From NCBI GenBank assembly GCA_963797535.1, contig CAWCPQ010000002.1:124001-188000 (forward strand): a DNA stretch of 64,000 nucleotides, in the 5' to 3' direction. The stretch is from JAWWOL01 sp963797535 (lineage in GTDB: Bacteria; Actinomycetota; Actinomycetes; JAWWOL01). Positions 44,668 through 54,059 of the stretch are shown one piece after another. The notes under the pieces are model-generated. The model was not told where the DNA came from, did no database searches, and saw nothing but the letters and a program-made list of their open reading frames with translations. Position 1 is the first letter of the stretch. Each line of letters begins with the position of its first letter. The position numbers and the translations under genes were made by a program.

Positions 44668-44991
44668 TCACTCGAGGTGGAAGATCTCGGGAATGGGAGT
44701 GATGCCCTCGTCCGGACGTTGGCCGCCGAGCCCGGCGAAGAACGGCTGCATCTCCTGCTGCCACCGTGCATTCACCTCGGTCGCCGCCATCGCGGCCTGT
44801 GCGGCCTCGAGGTCGTCGCACTCGAAGTAGCCCGTCAGCACGCCGTCGGGCGAGAGGAAGAGCGAGTAGTTGCGCCAGCCGGCGTCCGTCAGCGCTTGGC
44901 GCATCTCGGGCCAGACCTCTGCGTGTCGCTGAACGTACTCATCGAGACGGTCGACCGCTACGTTGAGCTGAAAGCAGACTCGCTGGCTCAT
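44668..44991 (-). CDS. rhaM: L-rhamnose mutarotase
   Basis: 107 residues from the ATG at 44991. The ferredoxin-like dimeric fold has a typical RhaM/RhaU pattern: FQLNVAVDRLDEYVQRHAEV, WPEMRQALTDAGWRNYSLFL, TGYFECDD and WQQEMQPFF. It interconverts alpha- and beta-rhamnose before isomerisation. It is the first catabolic gene after the ABC importer genes, separated from them by a strong hairpin. Confidence 0.9.
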   Translation of the reverse strand: MSQRVCFQLNVAVDRLDEYVQRHAEVWPEMRQALTDAGWRNYSLFLSPDGVLTGYFECDDLEAAQAAMAATEVNARWQQEMQPFFAGLGGQRPDEGITPIPEIFHLE

Positions 44992-45041
44992 GAGGGTCCT
45001 CCGCCGTCGGGTCAAGTGCTACGGAAGTGATGCCGCCGGAT

Positions 45042-45077
45042 CCGGCGGCCCGCCACCTCGCCGTGGCGGGCCGCCGG
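45042..45077 (-). terminator. Perfect 15-bp hairpin between importer and catabolic genes
   Basis: CCGGCGGCCCGCCAC (45042-45056) and its exact complement (45063-45077) enclose a 6-nt loop. It may act as partial terminator or 3' mRNA stabiliser, giving more binding protein than downstream enzymes. There is no U tract. Confidence 0.65.
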
Positions 45078-45110
45078 GTCATTCCCGGCTGGGTGCAGGA
45101 ACCGGGTGGA

Positions 45111-46292
45111 CTAGAAGTTGAACTGGTCCACGTTGGTCTTGTCGAAGACCGTCGGCGGCCCGAGGATGATCGACGGCCCGGTGGTCCCGGACGGAGCGAG
45201 AACCGTGTACTTACCGAGCTTGCTCGCCGTGAACGAGCTACCCGGAGCACCGGTGAAGGTCTTCGAGGCGAGGTTGGCAGCAGCCATGCCTGCCAGGTAG
45301 CCCAGGTTCTTCGGGTTCCACAGCTCGAAGGACTCCACCGTGCCATCGTGGATGTACGGCTTCATGTCCGACGGCAGGCCGAGACCGGTCAAGGTCAGCT
45401 TGCCCTTGAGCGCCGGGTGGGTCTGCAGGTACTGCGCGACCGTCTTGATGCCGACCGTCGTGGGCGAGATGATCCCGCGAAGGTTGGGGTGAGCGGTCAG
45501 CAGTCCCTGAAGGACGGTCAGCGAGGTCGCCGGGTCGTCGTTGCCGTAGACCGTGTCGACCAGCTTCATGTTCGGGTACTTCTTCAGCTGCTGCTTCATG
45601 TAGCCGATCCAGGCGTTCTGGTTCGTCGCGGTGGCCGCGGCGGACAGGATCGCGATGTCGCCCTTGGACCCGATCTGCTTTGCCAGCAGGTCGACCTCGG
45701 ACGTGCCGATCTGCTCGGTGTTCGCCTGGTTGATGAACAGGTGGTCGGGGCAGGTCACGTCGGAGTCGAACGAGACGACCTTGATGCCGGCTGCGACAGC
45801 GGTGGCCAGCGACGGGCACAGGGCCGCCGGGTCGTTGCCGGCAATGACGATGGCGTCGGCCTTCGCCTGGATTGCCGCCTGGATCGACGGAATCTGCGCC
45901 GCGGCCGTGTCGGCCGTGCCGCTGCTCACCGTGACGGTGCCGCCGAGCTCCTTGAGGGCGTTGGCACCACCCTGGTCAGCGATGACCTCGTACGGGTTCT
46001 GCGTGTCCTTGGGGATGAAGAAGACGTGCAGGCCCTTCTTCACCTCCGGCGCGGCCCCGGCGGCGCTGGTCGCGCCCCCGGCCGCAGAGGTTGCCGCGGC
46101 ACCCGCGGAGGTTGCCGCCGCGCCCGCGGAGGTGGCGGCTGCGGCGGCCGAAGTGGCTGGAGCCGCTGCCGACGACGTCGTGCCTGCCGCGGGCGTCGAG
46201 GACCCCGAGCTGCACGCAGCGAGAGCCAGGCTCGCCGCCGAGACCATGAGTGCGGCCGAGCCGATCCGGCGCACCCGAGAACTGTGGAACAT
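45111..46292 (-). CDS. rhaS: Rhamnose ABC transporter substrate-binding lipoprotein
   Basis: 393 residues. A lipoprotein signal ends in LALAAC with the lipidated Cys at about 27. An Ala/Ser/Thr-rich tether of about 55 residues with AAATSAG repeats follows, then a periplasmic-binding-protein-1 domain (VFFIPKDTQNPYEVIADQGG, SFDSDVTCPDHLFINQ, then AIVIAGNDP). It captures L-rhamnose at the outer face of the membrane. The sequence fits RhaS of the CUT2-type rhamnose importer. It is followed by a strong hairpin. Confidence 0.9.
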   Translation of the reverse strand: MFHSSRVRRIGSAALMVSAASLALAACSSGSSTPAAGTTSSAAAPATSAAAAATSAGAAATSAGAAATSAAGGATSAAGAAPEVKKGLHVFFIPKDTQNPYEVIADQGGANALKELGGTVTVSSGTADTAAAQIPSIQAAIQAKADAIVIAGNDPAALCPSLATAVAAGIKVVSFDSDVTCPDHLFINQANTEQIGTSEVDLLAKQIGSKGDIAILSAAATATNQNAWIGYMKQQLKKYPNMKLVDTVYGNDDPATSLTVLQGLLTAHPNLRGIISPTTVGIKTVAQYLQTHPALKGKLTLTGLGLPSDMKPYIHDGTVESFELWNPKNLGYLAGMAAANLASKTFTGAPGSSFTASKLGKYTVLAPSGTTGPSIILGPPTVFDKTNVDQFNF

Positions 46293-46411
46293 GGTTGCTC
46301 TCCTCTGTTGAATGGACGTGAGGTCGTCGCGAGCCGGTCCTGACCGGTGGGAGTTGCTGGTGGGGGCTGCTGATCAGGAGCGGAAAGCCACGAAACGTTG
46401 GTACGGGTCGG

Positions 46412-47437
46412 TCAACTTCGACGAACGAGCCTTGCTCTGAGACGCCGTACTGCATCGCCACCGCTGGGGACGATGACGCTGAACAACAACAGCCCGCCGA
46501 TGACGACGTTCTGCACCTGGGCATCCACGTTCTGCAGGGTCAGCGCAGTCTGGAGACAACCGAAGATGAGGACGGCGAGGAAGACTCCGAAGATGGAGCC
46601 GCGCCCGCCGAAGATGGACACACCGCCGAAGAGCACGATGGCGACGACGTTGAGCTCGAGGCCGGTCGCCGCGTCGTAGCGCGAGGTGGCGAACTTCAAC
46701 GTCCACAGAATGCCGGCGAACGAACAGATCAAGCCGCTCATGGTGAACAGCAAGAACTTGATACGTTTCACGCGAATGCCGGCAAACCGAGCCGCCTCTG
46801 TCTGCAGCCCGATGGCGTACATCGAACGGCCGGATTTCGTCGCGTGCAGCACGACACCGTAGACGACAGCCATCACCAGAAAGATGGACATGGACCACGC
46901 CATCTGGGTGCCGCTGATCGGCTTGGTGCCGATCTTGGTCAAGCCGACGGACGCCCAGCTGACCGACTGAGCGCCCAGAATGATCTCGGCCAACCCGCGG
47001 AACAGGGCGAGAGTGCCGATAGTGACGGCGATCGACGGCAGACCGAGCCCGGTGACGAGCCAGCCGTTGAGCGCTCCGCCGGCTACGCCGACCACCAGTA
47101 CGGCCAGCATCGCCAGTGGAATCGGCCAGTGGTGCAGGTAGAGGTAGCCGAGCAGGGTGCTGGACAACCCGAGCATGGAGGCGACCGAGAGGTCGATCTC
47201 GCCCACGATGACGATCAGGGTGAGGGGCAACGCCATGATGGCGATCTCGCCCATGTTCAGCCCGATGAAGAAGATGTTCGTCGTGGTGAAGAAGTGCGAC
47301 GACACCTGCTCGCCATAGATCAGGGTGGCGATCAGGACGAACACCAGTCCGGTCTCCCACCGGAGCAGGCTGCGCCACATCGGCGGTGCGTCCGCCGTTC
47401 CCTCGTACACCGGCGCGACAGCCGTGTCAGTCGACAT
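46412..47437 (-). CDS. rhaQ: Rhamnose ABC transporter permease
   Basis: 341 residues from the ATG at 47437, preceded by GAGGAGG. About 9-10 membrane helices and the CUT2 (RbsC-like) motif IVLFGGVSIFGGRGSIFGVF identify a sugar permease subunit. MALPLTLIVIVGEIDLSVAS is the typical first conserved loop. Its first 11 nt overlap the end of the partner permease. It pairs with the other permease and the dual ATPase to form the rhamnose importer. Confidence 0.88.
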   Translation of the reverse strand: MSTDTAVAPVYEGTADAPPMWRSLLRWETGLVFVLIATLIYGEQVSSHFFTTTNIFFIGLNMGEIAIMALPLTLIVIVGEIDLSVASMLGLSSTLLGYLYLHHWPIPLAMLAVLVVGVAGGALNGWLVTGLGLPSIAVTIGTLALFRGLAEIILGAQSVSWASVGLTKIGTKPISGTQMAWSMSIFLVMAVVYGVVLHATKSGRSMYAIGLQTEAARFAGIRVKRIKFLLFTMSGLICSFAGILWTLKFATSRYDAATGLELNVVAIVLFGGVSIFGGRGSIFGVFLAVLIFGCLQTALTLQNVDAQVQNVVIGGLLLFSVIVPSGGDAVRRLRARLVRRS

Positions 47438-48458
47438 GAGCACCTCCTCTCCCGGTACGGAGTCGGCTGGCAACCCGCAGGCCGAGCCATCGGTCAAAGG
47501 CAATGGCGAGCAGCAGCAGGGCGCCGGCAACGGCCGTCGTCCAGAACGACGACACCTGAAGGGCGATCAGGGACTGGTTGATCATGTTCAGCAGCAGGGC
47601 GCCGAGTGCTGCGCCGAACACGGTGCCGCTGCCGCCGAAGATCGCAACCCCGCCGACCACCACTGCAGAGATGACGAGCAGCTCGTAGCCGGAGCCACCG
47701 GTGGAGTCGACGGTGGCGAACTCGGCGAGGAAGAGTGCGCCGCCGAGACCGGCCAGCGACCCGCTGATCAGGAATGCTGTGAAAATGCGCTTGGCGACGG
47801 GCAGGCCGGCCAGCTCGGCGGCCTCGGGGTTCGAACCCACGGCGTAGATGTCACGTGCCCAGCGGAAGGACTTCATGGCGTAGGTCGCGATGGCGACGAT
47901 GATGATGACGAGGACGGCCAGCCAGGTCAGCCAAGCGATGCCGGGGAAGGTCTTGTAGCCGATCTTCAGATAGTCGGGCGGGATGCTCGAGGACTCGATC
48001 CGGTCGCCGCTGACGATGATGGCGAGCACACCGCGCACGATGTACAGCGACGCCAGGGTGACCACCAGGCTCGGCACCCGGAAGAACGTGACGATGGCGC
48101 CGTTGATCGCGCCGACAACTGCGCCGACGGCAATGCCGAGGAGAAACCCGAGATAGATCGGTGCGTGGGGATTGTTCTTGAAGAAGTCACCGACGATGTA
48201 GGCCGACAGCCCGAGAACCGACCCGACCGAGAGATCGACGTTGCGGGTGACGATCACCATGGTCTCGCCGACGGCGAGCAAGGCGATCAGGGCGGCACCG
48301 TTGAGCAGCTGCTCCAGGCTGAGATCGCTGGCGAAGCCACTGTTCTGCGCCGTGGTGTAGACGAAGACCACGATGATGGCGATGCCGATGCCGAGCTCGC
48401 GGGCGCGTAGAAAGATGTCGCCGCTGCGGACCCGGTCGGAGAACGTCATGGTCGTCAT
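47427..48458 (-). CDS. rhaP: Rhamnose ABC transporter permease
   Basis: 343 residues with 9-10 predicted membrane helices. TMVIVTRNVDLSVGSVLGLS and VVVGGVAIFGGSGTVFGAAL are the CUT2 permease signatures. It starts with ATG overlapping the ATPase stop (ATGA) and overlaps the second permease gene, which implies tight translational coupling. P versus Q naming follows gene order and is arbitrary. Confidence 0.88.
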   Translation of the reverse strand: MTTMTFSDRVRSGDIFLRARELGIGIAIIVVFVYTTAQNSGFASDLSLEQLLNGAALIALLAVGETMVIVTRNVDLSVGSVLGLSAYIVGDFFKNNPHAPIYLGFLLGIAVGAVVGAINGAIVTFFRVPSLVVTLASLYIVRGVLAIIVSGDRIESSSIPPDYLKIGYKTFPGIAWLTWLAVLVIIIVAIATYAMKSFRWARDIYAVGSNPEAAELAGLPVAKRIFTAFLISGSLAGLGGALFLAEFATVDSTGGSGYELLVISAVVVGGVAIFGGSGTVFGAALGALLLNMINQSLIALQVSSFWTTAVAGALLLLAIAFDRWLGLRVASRLRTGRGGAHVD

Positions 48459-50002
48459 GCCGGCGACACCGCCAGCTGTCCGGTCGCCGCTCGCATGATC
48501 GTGTCCTCATCGGCGTCGGCTCGGGCGATCTCTGCGACGAGCCGACCCTCCCGAAGCACCAGCACCCGGTCCGCCATGCCCAGCACCTCGGGCAGCTCCG
48601 AGGAGATCATCAGCACCCCGATGCCCTGACCCACCAGCTCGTCCAGCAGCCGGTGCACCTCCGCCTTTGTCCCGACGTCGATACCACGGGTTGGTTCGTC
48701 GATGATCAGCACCTGGGGCGTGCGAGCCAGCCACTTGGCCAGCACCACCTTCTGCTGGTTACCGCCCGACAACGTGGCGACCGGGTTCTTGACCCTGCCG
48801 TACTTCAGCTGGAGCCGGCTGGCCCATCGTGCGGCGAGCGCCCGTTCGCGGCTGCGGCGAATCAGTCCGTTCTCCCGGAGGTTGGCGAGCGAGGCGAGGG
48901 CGACGTTGTGGTCGATGGCCATCTCCATGACCAGTCCCTGCTGCCGCCGGTCCTCGGGGACGAGTGCCACGCCGGCAGCCATCGCCGCCCTCGGGGAACC
49001 GTTCGGCAGCGCGTTGCCTCGGACAGTGACCGTGCCCGCATCGCGGCGGTCCATCCCGAAGACCGCTCTGGCCACCTCGCTGCGGCCGGCGCCGACAAGA
49101 CCTGCCAGCGCGACGATCTCGCCACGACGGACCTCGAAGGAGACGTCCGTGAACACGCCCTCGCGAGTGAGCCGGTCGACGGCCAGGATGACCTCGCCCG
49201 GTTCGGTCTCGGTCTTGGGGAACAGCGCGTCGAGGTCACGCCCGACCATGGAACGAATGATGTTGTCGATGGTGAGGTCCGCAACCTCCGCCGTACGGAC
49301 GAAGCGCCCGTCACGCATGATGGTCGCCCGCTGGCACAGCTGGAAGACCTCCTCCAGGCGGTGCGAGATGAACAGCACCGCCGCCCCCTCGGCGCACAAG
49401 GCTTTGGCGACGTCGAAGAGCCGGTCGACCTCGACGAGGGTGAGCGCCGCGGTCGGCTCATCCATGACGATCACCCTGGCGTCGAACGAGATGGCTTTCG
49501 CGATCTCCACGATCTGCTGATCGGCGACCGACAGGCCCCTGGCAGGTCGGCCGGGGTCGATGTCCACACCCAGCCGGGTGAACGCGGCACGAGCCCTGGC
49601 GTTCATCTCGGCCGGGTTGATCCGGCGCAGCCACCGCAGCGGCTGGCGGCCCACGAAGATGTTCTCCGCCACCGTGAGGTCCGGGAACAGCGTCGGCTCC
49701 TGGTAGATGATCGAGACGCCCGCTGCGCGCGACGCCGCCGGCCCGTTGAAGACAACCGGCTCCCCGTCGATGAGCAGCCGGCCTGACTCAGGCTGGTGAA
49801 CACCCGCCAGGATCTTGACCAAGGTCGACTTGCCGGCACCGTTCTCCCCGAGCAGCGCGTGCGCCTCGCCGGGGTAGAGCGTGACCGACCCGTCCTCCAG
49901 CGCCCGTACGGCACCGAAGCTCTTGACGGCACGATCCAGCACCAGCAGCGGAGGATCGGGCTGCGGGTCGGTCGGTTCGATCGGTTCGGTCGCAGTAGAC
50001 AC
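48455..50002 (-). CDS. rhaT: Rhamnose ABC transporter ATP-binding protein (two NBDs)
   Basis: About 515 residues, the normal length for CUT2 ATPases. NBD1: LLGENGAGKSTLVKILAGV, then LSVADQQIVEIAKAI and VIVMDEPTAAL. NBD2: LAGLVGAGRSEVARAVFG (degenerate Walker A), LSGGNQQKVVLAKWLA and VLIIDEPTRGIDVGTK. Start is taken as the GTG at 50002, 9 nt after GAGG; a TTG at 50008 is also possible. First gene of the rhamnose operon, it lies behind a strong promoter and LacI-type operator. Confidence 0.9.
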   Translation of the reverse strand: MSTATEPIEPTDPQPDPPLLVLDRAVKSFGAVRALEDGSVTLYPGEAHALLGENGAGKSTLVKILAGVHQPESGRLLIDGEPVVFNGPAASRAAGVSIIYQEPTLFPDLTVAENIFVGRQPLRWLRRINPAEMNARARAAFTRLGVDIDPGRPARGLSVADQQIVEIAKAISFDARVIVMDEPTAALTLVEVDRLFDVAKALCAEGAAVLFISHRLEEVFQLCQRATIMRDGRFVRTAEVADLTIDNIIRSMVGRDLDALFPKTETEPGEVILAVDRLTREGVFTDVSFEVRRGEIVALAGLVGAGRSEVARAVFGMDRRDAGTVTVRGNALPNGSPRAAMAAGVALVPEDRRQQGLVMEMAIDHNVALASLANLRENGLIRRSRERALAARWASRLQLKYGRVKNPVATLSGGNQQKVVLAKWLARTPQVLIIDEPTRGIDVGTKAEVHRLLDELVGQGIGVLMISSELPEVLGMADRVLVLREGRLVAEIARADADEDTIMRAATGQLAVSPA

Positions 50003-50047
50003 CGACAAGGTCCTCGTGGCTCTCTTCGCGGCGGTCGTACGGGTGTA

Positions 50048-50059
50048 TGAATCGTTTCA
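50048..50059 (-). promoter_or_regulatory. LacI-type operator of the rhamnose operon
   Basis: TGAATCGTTTCA, a near-perfect palindrome around CG, lies just downstream of the -10 box and would act as roadblock. It differs by one base from the operator at 55176-55187. Confidence 0.75.
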
Positions 50060-50076
50060 GTGAAGAGTACGGCGTG

Positions 50077-50106
50077 ATGTTAGGAGCGGCCGGTAACCCC
50101 TGTCAA
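50077..50106 (-). promoter_or_regulatory. Promoter of the rhamnose operon
   Basis: Minus strand: -35 TTGACA (50101-50106), 18-nt spacer, -10 TAACAT (50077-50082). It is among the best sigma-70-type promoters in the window. The operator follows 17 nt downstream of the -10. Confidence 0.7.
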
Positions 50107-50163
50107 CGGTTTCGCGGCCCGTTACCCAACCGAGACCGGAAGTCCACTACTCTGTGCCCAACC

Positions 50164-50175
50164 CATGAATTCATG
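50164..50175. promoter_or_regulatory. Perfect palindrome before the LacI regulator gene
   Basis: CATGAATTCATG lies 17 nt before the GTG of the regulator. It contains TGAATTCA, that is, the operator half-sites without the central CG, so it may be a weaker autoregulatory site. Confidence 0.4.
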
Positions 50176-50192
50176 AACCCGCAAGGAGCGCC

Positions 50193-51227
50193 GTGCCGGC
50201 CACCGTGAGCGTCAAGGACGTGGCCGCGAGAGCCGGCGTTTCCGTCGGGACCGTGTCCAACGTTCTGAACCGCCCCGACCGGGTCTCGCCCGAGACTCGC
50301 GAGCGGGTCTCGGCTGCCATCTCGGCGCTCGGGTTCGTCCGCAACGAGTCGGCCAGACACCTGCGTGCCGGCAGCAGCCGTACGGTCGGGTTGGTCGTGC
50401 TCGACGTGGCCAACCCGTTCTTCACCGACGTCGCCCGCGGCGTCGAGGATGCGGCCAACGCCGCCGGCCTCGCCGTCATCCTGTGCAACAGCGACGAGAA
50501 GTCGGCCAAGGAGGACGCCTACCTCGAGCTGCTCGAGGAGCAGCGCGTCCGCGGCATCCTGATCACCCCGACCGAGTCGATCAGCGAACGGTTGACCGAG
50601 CTGCGCCGCCGCGGCACGCCGGTGGTCCTGCTCGATCGCAAGGCGACCGGTCGCGACCAGTGCTCGGTGTCCGTCGACGACCGCAAGGGCGGCGACCTCG
50701 CCGTCACCCACCTGCTGTCGTCGGGACACCGGCGCATCGCCTTCTTCGGTGGGCCGATGACCATCGCCCAGGTCAGCGACCGGCTGCGCGGTGCAAAGGC
50801 GGCTGTTCAGCGGGCCGGGCTGGACCCGGCCGCACTGACGATCGAGGCCACCACCGGGCTCAACGTCGCCGCAGGCAAGGCTGCGGCGCAGAACCTGCTG
50901 GCGATGCCCAAGCGCAAGCAACCGACCGCTGTGTTCTGCGCAAACGACCTGTTGGCACTGGGAGCCCTCCAGGAGCTGTCGATGCAAGGAGTACGGGTCC
51001 CGCAGGACATCGCGATCGTGGGCTACGACGACATCGACTTCGCCTCAGCGGCCATGGTCCCGCTGTCCTCCGTACGCCAGCCGCGCCACCAGCTCGGGCG
51101 TACGGCTGCCGACCTGCTGATCGAGGAGGCCGACAAGACTGCCGGCCACAAGCATCGCCAGGTGGTGTTCGAGCCCGAGCTGATCGTCCGCGACTCCAGC
51201 CGGCGCACCCGCAGGGTGGCCGGCTAG
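50193..51227 (+). CDS. LacI-family transcriptional regulator of rhamnose catabolism
   Basis: 344 residues from a GTG with AAGGAG upstream. The HTH is VKDVAARAGVSVGTVSNVLN with the hinge helix in SARHLRAGSS. A periplasmic-binding-like effector domain follows (GLVVLDVANPFFTDVARGVE, then FFGGPMTIAQVSDRL, VFCANDLLALGAL and VGYDDIDFAS). It is divergent from the importer operon, with the operator between them, and is the obvious rhamnose-responsive repressor (RhaR of LacI type). A second copy of the operator is in front of glpX-lut. Its stop shares CTAG with lutC. Confidence 0.9.
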   Translation: MPATVSVKDVAARAGVSVGTVSNVLNRPDRVSPETRERVSAAISALGFVRNESARHLRAGSSRTVGLVVLDVANPFFTDVARGVEDAANAAGLAVILCNSDEKSAKEDAYLELLEEQRVRGILITPTESISERLTELRRRGTPVVLLDRKATGRDQCSVSVDDRKGGDLAVTHLLSSGHRRIAFFGGPMTIAQVSDRLRGAKAAVQRAGLDPAALTIEATTGLNVAAGKAAAQNLLAMPKRKQPTAVFCANDLLALGALQELSMQGVRVPQDIAIVGYDDIDFASAAMVPLSSVRQPRHQLGRTAADLLIEEADKTAGHKHRQVVFEPELIVRDSSRRTRRVAG

Positions 51228-51850
51228 CTGTCCTGACCGACCAGGATGACCTCGAGCGTGCGCGGTCCGTGGACGCCTTCGACGCGGTTGAGCTCGATGT
51301 CGCTGGTGGCGGACGGCCCGCTGATCCAGGTCAGCGGTTTGGTGGGGTCGAGCACCGCGATGGCTTCGGGCACCGTCGCCACGATGGTGGTGCTGCGCAC
51401 GACGCACAGGTGGTAGTCGGGGACGAGGGTGATGGCGCGACGACCCTGGTCGGGTGCGGTGTCCAGGATGATCGTGCCGGTCTCGGCGATCGCGACGGTG
51501 GAGCCGGTGATGACGGCGTCGATGCGGTCGAGCTCGTCTGCTGTGAGCTGCCCGTCGTCGACGACCGCCGTGACCGTCTCGGGCAAGGTGAGGGTGGACA
51601 GCCCGGTGGGGAGCACGAGGGTGCGCACGCCCCGGTCGCGCAGCGCGTCGGCGATGGTGGCTTCGAGGTTGGATTCGTCGCAGGTGCGCACAGCGGCTTT
51701 GTAGTCGCGCAGCCGCTCGGCCATCAGCGTGACCAGCTCGCCGGGCGCCATGGACCCGTGCTGACGGTAGTCGCGCGGCACCTGCGGTGCTTGCCGCTCG
51801 GGGCCCAGGGCTTGGCGCACCCTGGCCAGCACCTCCTCACGTGCAGTCAC
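51224..51850 (-). CDS. lutC: L-lactate utilisation protein LutC
   Basis: 208 residues from the GTG at 51850, which overlaps the lutB stop (GTGA). DUF162/LutC features: TGSTVAIAETGTIILDTAP, LVPDYHLCVV and WISGPSATSDIELNRVEGVH, followed by GPRTLEVIL. LutABC together oxidise L-lactate to pyruvate; LutC is the non-cluster subunit. It is the last gene of the glpX-lutABC operon. Confidence 0.9.
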   Translation of the reverse strand: MTAREEVLARVRQALGPERQAPQVPRDYRQHGSMAPGELVTLMAERLRDYKAAVRTCDESNLEATIADALRDRGVRTLVLPTGLSTLTLPETVTAVVDDGQLTADELDRIDAVITGSTVAIAETGTIILDTAPDQGRRAITLVPDYHLCVVRSTTIVATVPEAIAVLDPTKPLTWISGPSATSDIELNRVEGVHGPRTLEVILVGQDS

Positions 51851-53310
51851 CGGTTCACCCACCACTCGCGGAACGTCTGAGCCGGGGGCATCGGTGCGTC
51901 GCGACTCATGGTCCATCGTGAGCCCGGGAACGGCAGCGACCGGATCCGGCCGCGGCGCCCGAGCAGCCGGCCGAACCGGCTCAGCCGCTGCGCCGTGGTC
52001 CACCGGCGGCGGTCGGCCATCGTCCAGGACAGTGCGGCCATCGCGATCGCCTCGGCCGACGGCACCCGGTGCGCGGTCTTGGCTTCCTCGACCTTGCGGC
52101 TGCGCAGGTGGACCAGGATCGACGGGATGTCGATCATCACCGGACAGACGTCGTAGCAGGCGCCGCACAACGTCGAGGCATAGGGCAGGGATGCGTTCTC
52201 CGGCTCGTCGTGCATGCCGGTGAGCAGCGGGGACAGGATCGCGCCGATCGGCCCCGGGTAGACCGAGCCGTACGCGTGGCCGCCGGTGCGTTCGTAGACC
52301 GGGCAGACGTTGAGGCAGGCGGAGCAACGAATGCAGTGCAACGCCGACCGGCCGACCTCGTCGGCCAGCGCTGCGGTGCGGCCGTTGTCGAGCAGCACCA
52401 GGTGCACAGCCTGCGGGCCGTCACCGGGCGTCACGCCGGTCCAGGTCGAGGTGTAGGGGTTCATCCGCTCCCCCGTGGAGGACCTCGGCAGCAGCTGCAG
52501 GAAGACCTCGAGGTCACCCCAGGCAGGGACGAGCTTCTCGATGCCCATCACGGTGATCAGCGTCTCGGGCAGGGTCAGGCACATTCGCCCGTTGCCCTCG
52601 GACTCCACCACTGTCAAGGTGCCGGTCTCGGCAACACCGAAGTTGGCACCACTGACCGCCACCTTGGCAGACAGGAAAACGCGGCGCAGGTGCTGGCGCG
52701 CCGCCTCCGCCAGCTGGGCCGGTTCGTCACTGAGATCGGCTGGTACGTCAGGCATCTCCCGCCGGAAGATCTCCGCGATCTGCGAGCGGTTCTTGTGGAT
52801 CGCCGGCACCAGGATGTGCGACGGCCGGTCGCGGCCGAGCTGCACGATCAGCTCGGCCAGGTCGGTCTCGTAGGCCTCGACTCCCGCGGCCTCGAGCGCC
52901 TCGTTGAGCCCGATCTCCTGAGTGGCCATGGACTTGACCTTGACCACCTCGCGGTGGCCCGTAGCCAGCACGAGCTCGGTCACGATGCGGTTGGCCTCAT
53001 CGGCGTCACGGGCCCAGTGCAGCACCCCACCCCGCGCCGTGAACGCGGCCTCGAACTGCTCAAGGTAGGTATCCAGGTGGGCCATCGTCTCGGCCTTGAT
53101 CGCCCGACCAGCTTCGCGCAACGCCTGCCAGTCCGGCACCTCCGCGACCACCGCAGCCCGCTTGGCCCGGATCGTCGCGGTGGCGTGGCCGATGTTGCGG
53201 CGCAGGCCGCTGTCGGCGACCGCCGTACGCGCCGCCTCGGGGAACGTGGCGTCGCCGTGCAGATGCCCGTGGACCCCTTGTGCCGTCGGCAAACCGAGGA
53301 ACGTCGTCAC
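51847..53310 (-). CDS. lutB: L-lactate utilisation iron-sulfur protein LutB
   Basis: 487 residues from the GTG at 53310, coupled to lutA by a GTGA overlap. The N-terminal LutB/DUF162-like domain has VKSMATQEIGLNEALEAAG and GANFGVAETGTLTVVESEGN. It is followed by a ferredoxin-like 2x[4Fe-4S] module with CIRCSACLNVCPVY and CGACYDVCPV around residues 310-380. It passes electrons from lactate oxidation. Length and motifs are complete. Confidence 0.92.
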   Translation of the reverse strand: MTTFLGLPTAQGVHGHLHGDATFPEAARTAVADSGLRRNIGHATATIRAKRAAVVAEVPDWQALREAGRAIKAETMAHLDTYLEQFEAAFTARGGVLHWARDADEANRIVTELVLATGHREVVKVKSMATQEIGLNEALEAAGVEAYETDLAELIVQLGRDRPSHILVPAIHKNRSQIAEIFRREMPDVPADLSDEPAQLAEAARQHLRRVFLSAKVAVSGANFGVAETGTLTVVESEGNGRMCLTLPETLITVMGIEKLVPAWGDLEVFLQLLPRSSTGERMNPYTSTWTGVTPGDGPQAVHLVLLDNGRTAALADEVGRSALHCIRCSACLNVCPVYERTGGHAYGSVYPGPIGAILSPLLTGMHDEPENASLPYASTLCGACYDVCPVMIDIPSILVHLRSRKVEEAKTAHRVPSAEAIAMAALSWTMADRRRWTTAQRLSRFGRLLGRRGRIRSLPFPGSRWTMSRDAPMPPAQTFREWWVNR

Positions 53311-54044
53311 GACGGACCTGCCGTCGAGGCGAGGATCTCCGCGAGGTGCACCGTACGGACCCCCGTGCTGAGCCGGGACAACCCACCGCCGATGTGCATC
53401 AGGCAGGAGCTGTCCCCAGCGGTGCAAATCTCAGCACCCGTGCTGAGGACGTTGGTCATCTTGTCCGCCAGCATCGCGGTGGACACCTCCGCGTTCTTCA
53501 CCGCGAACGTGCCGCCGAAGCCGCAGCACGACTCAGCCGCCGGCAGCTCCACCAGCTCGATGCCCCGGACTTGGCGCAGCAACCGCAACGGCTTGTCAGC
53601 GACCTGGATCATCCGCAGCGAATGACACGTCGGGTGATAGGTCACCCGGTGCGGGTAGCTGGCACCGACGTCGTCCACCCCGAGCACGTCCACCAGCAGC
53701 TCCGACAGCTCGAACGTCCTGCTCGCCACGGCTTCCGCTCGCACCGCGAGCGCCTCGTCGCCGTACTTGCGGGCCACCATCGCATGCTGGTGACGGACCG
53801 ACCCGGTGCACGACCCCGAGGGCACGACGATGGCTTCGTACGGCTCGAAAACATCGACGTAGCGCCGCACCAGCGGCAGCGCCTCCGGCTGATATCCGGT
53901 GTTCACGTGCATCTGCCCGCAGCACGTCTGCTCCAACGGGAACTCGACCTGGTGGCCGAGGCGCTCCAGCACCGCCACCGTGGCTCGCCCGACATCTGGG
54001 AACAGCGTGTCCACCAGACACGTCGCGAACAACGCTATCCGCAC
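53307..54044 (-). CDS. lutA: L-lactate utilisation protein LutA (CCG domains)
   Basis: 245 residues. Two cysteine-rich CCG modules are visible: CCGQMHVNTGY near residue 41 and ESCCGFGGTFAVKN near 175. VDTLFPDVGRATVAVLERLG and YHPTCHSLRM are family-typical. LutA is the heterodisulfide-reductase-like subunit of the lactate oxidation complex. It follows glpX by 15 nt and overlaps lutB. Confidence 0.92.
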   Translation of the reverse strand: MRIALFATCLVDTLFPDVGRATVAVLERLGHQVEFPLEQTCCGQMHVNTGYQPEALPLVRRYVDVFEPYEAIVVPSGSCTGSVRHQHAMVARKYGDEALAVRAEAVASRTFELSELLVDVLGVDDVGASYPHRVTYHPTCHSLRMIQVADKPLRLLRQVRGIELVELPAAESCCGFGGTFAVKNAEVSTAMLADKMTNVLSTGAEICTAGDSSCLMHIGGGLSRLSTGVRTVHLAEILASTAGPS

Positions 54045-54059
54045 GGGATTCCTTGTCTG

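Noticed and set aside
46050..46200. Ala/Ser/Thr repeats in the substrate-binding protein as a distinct domain
   Set aside because: A low-complexity tether after the lipobox is common in actinobacterial binding lipoproteins.
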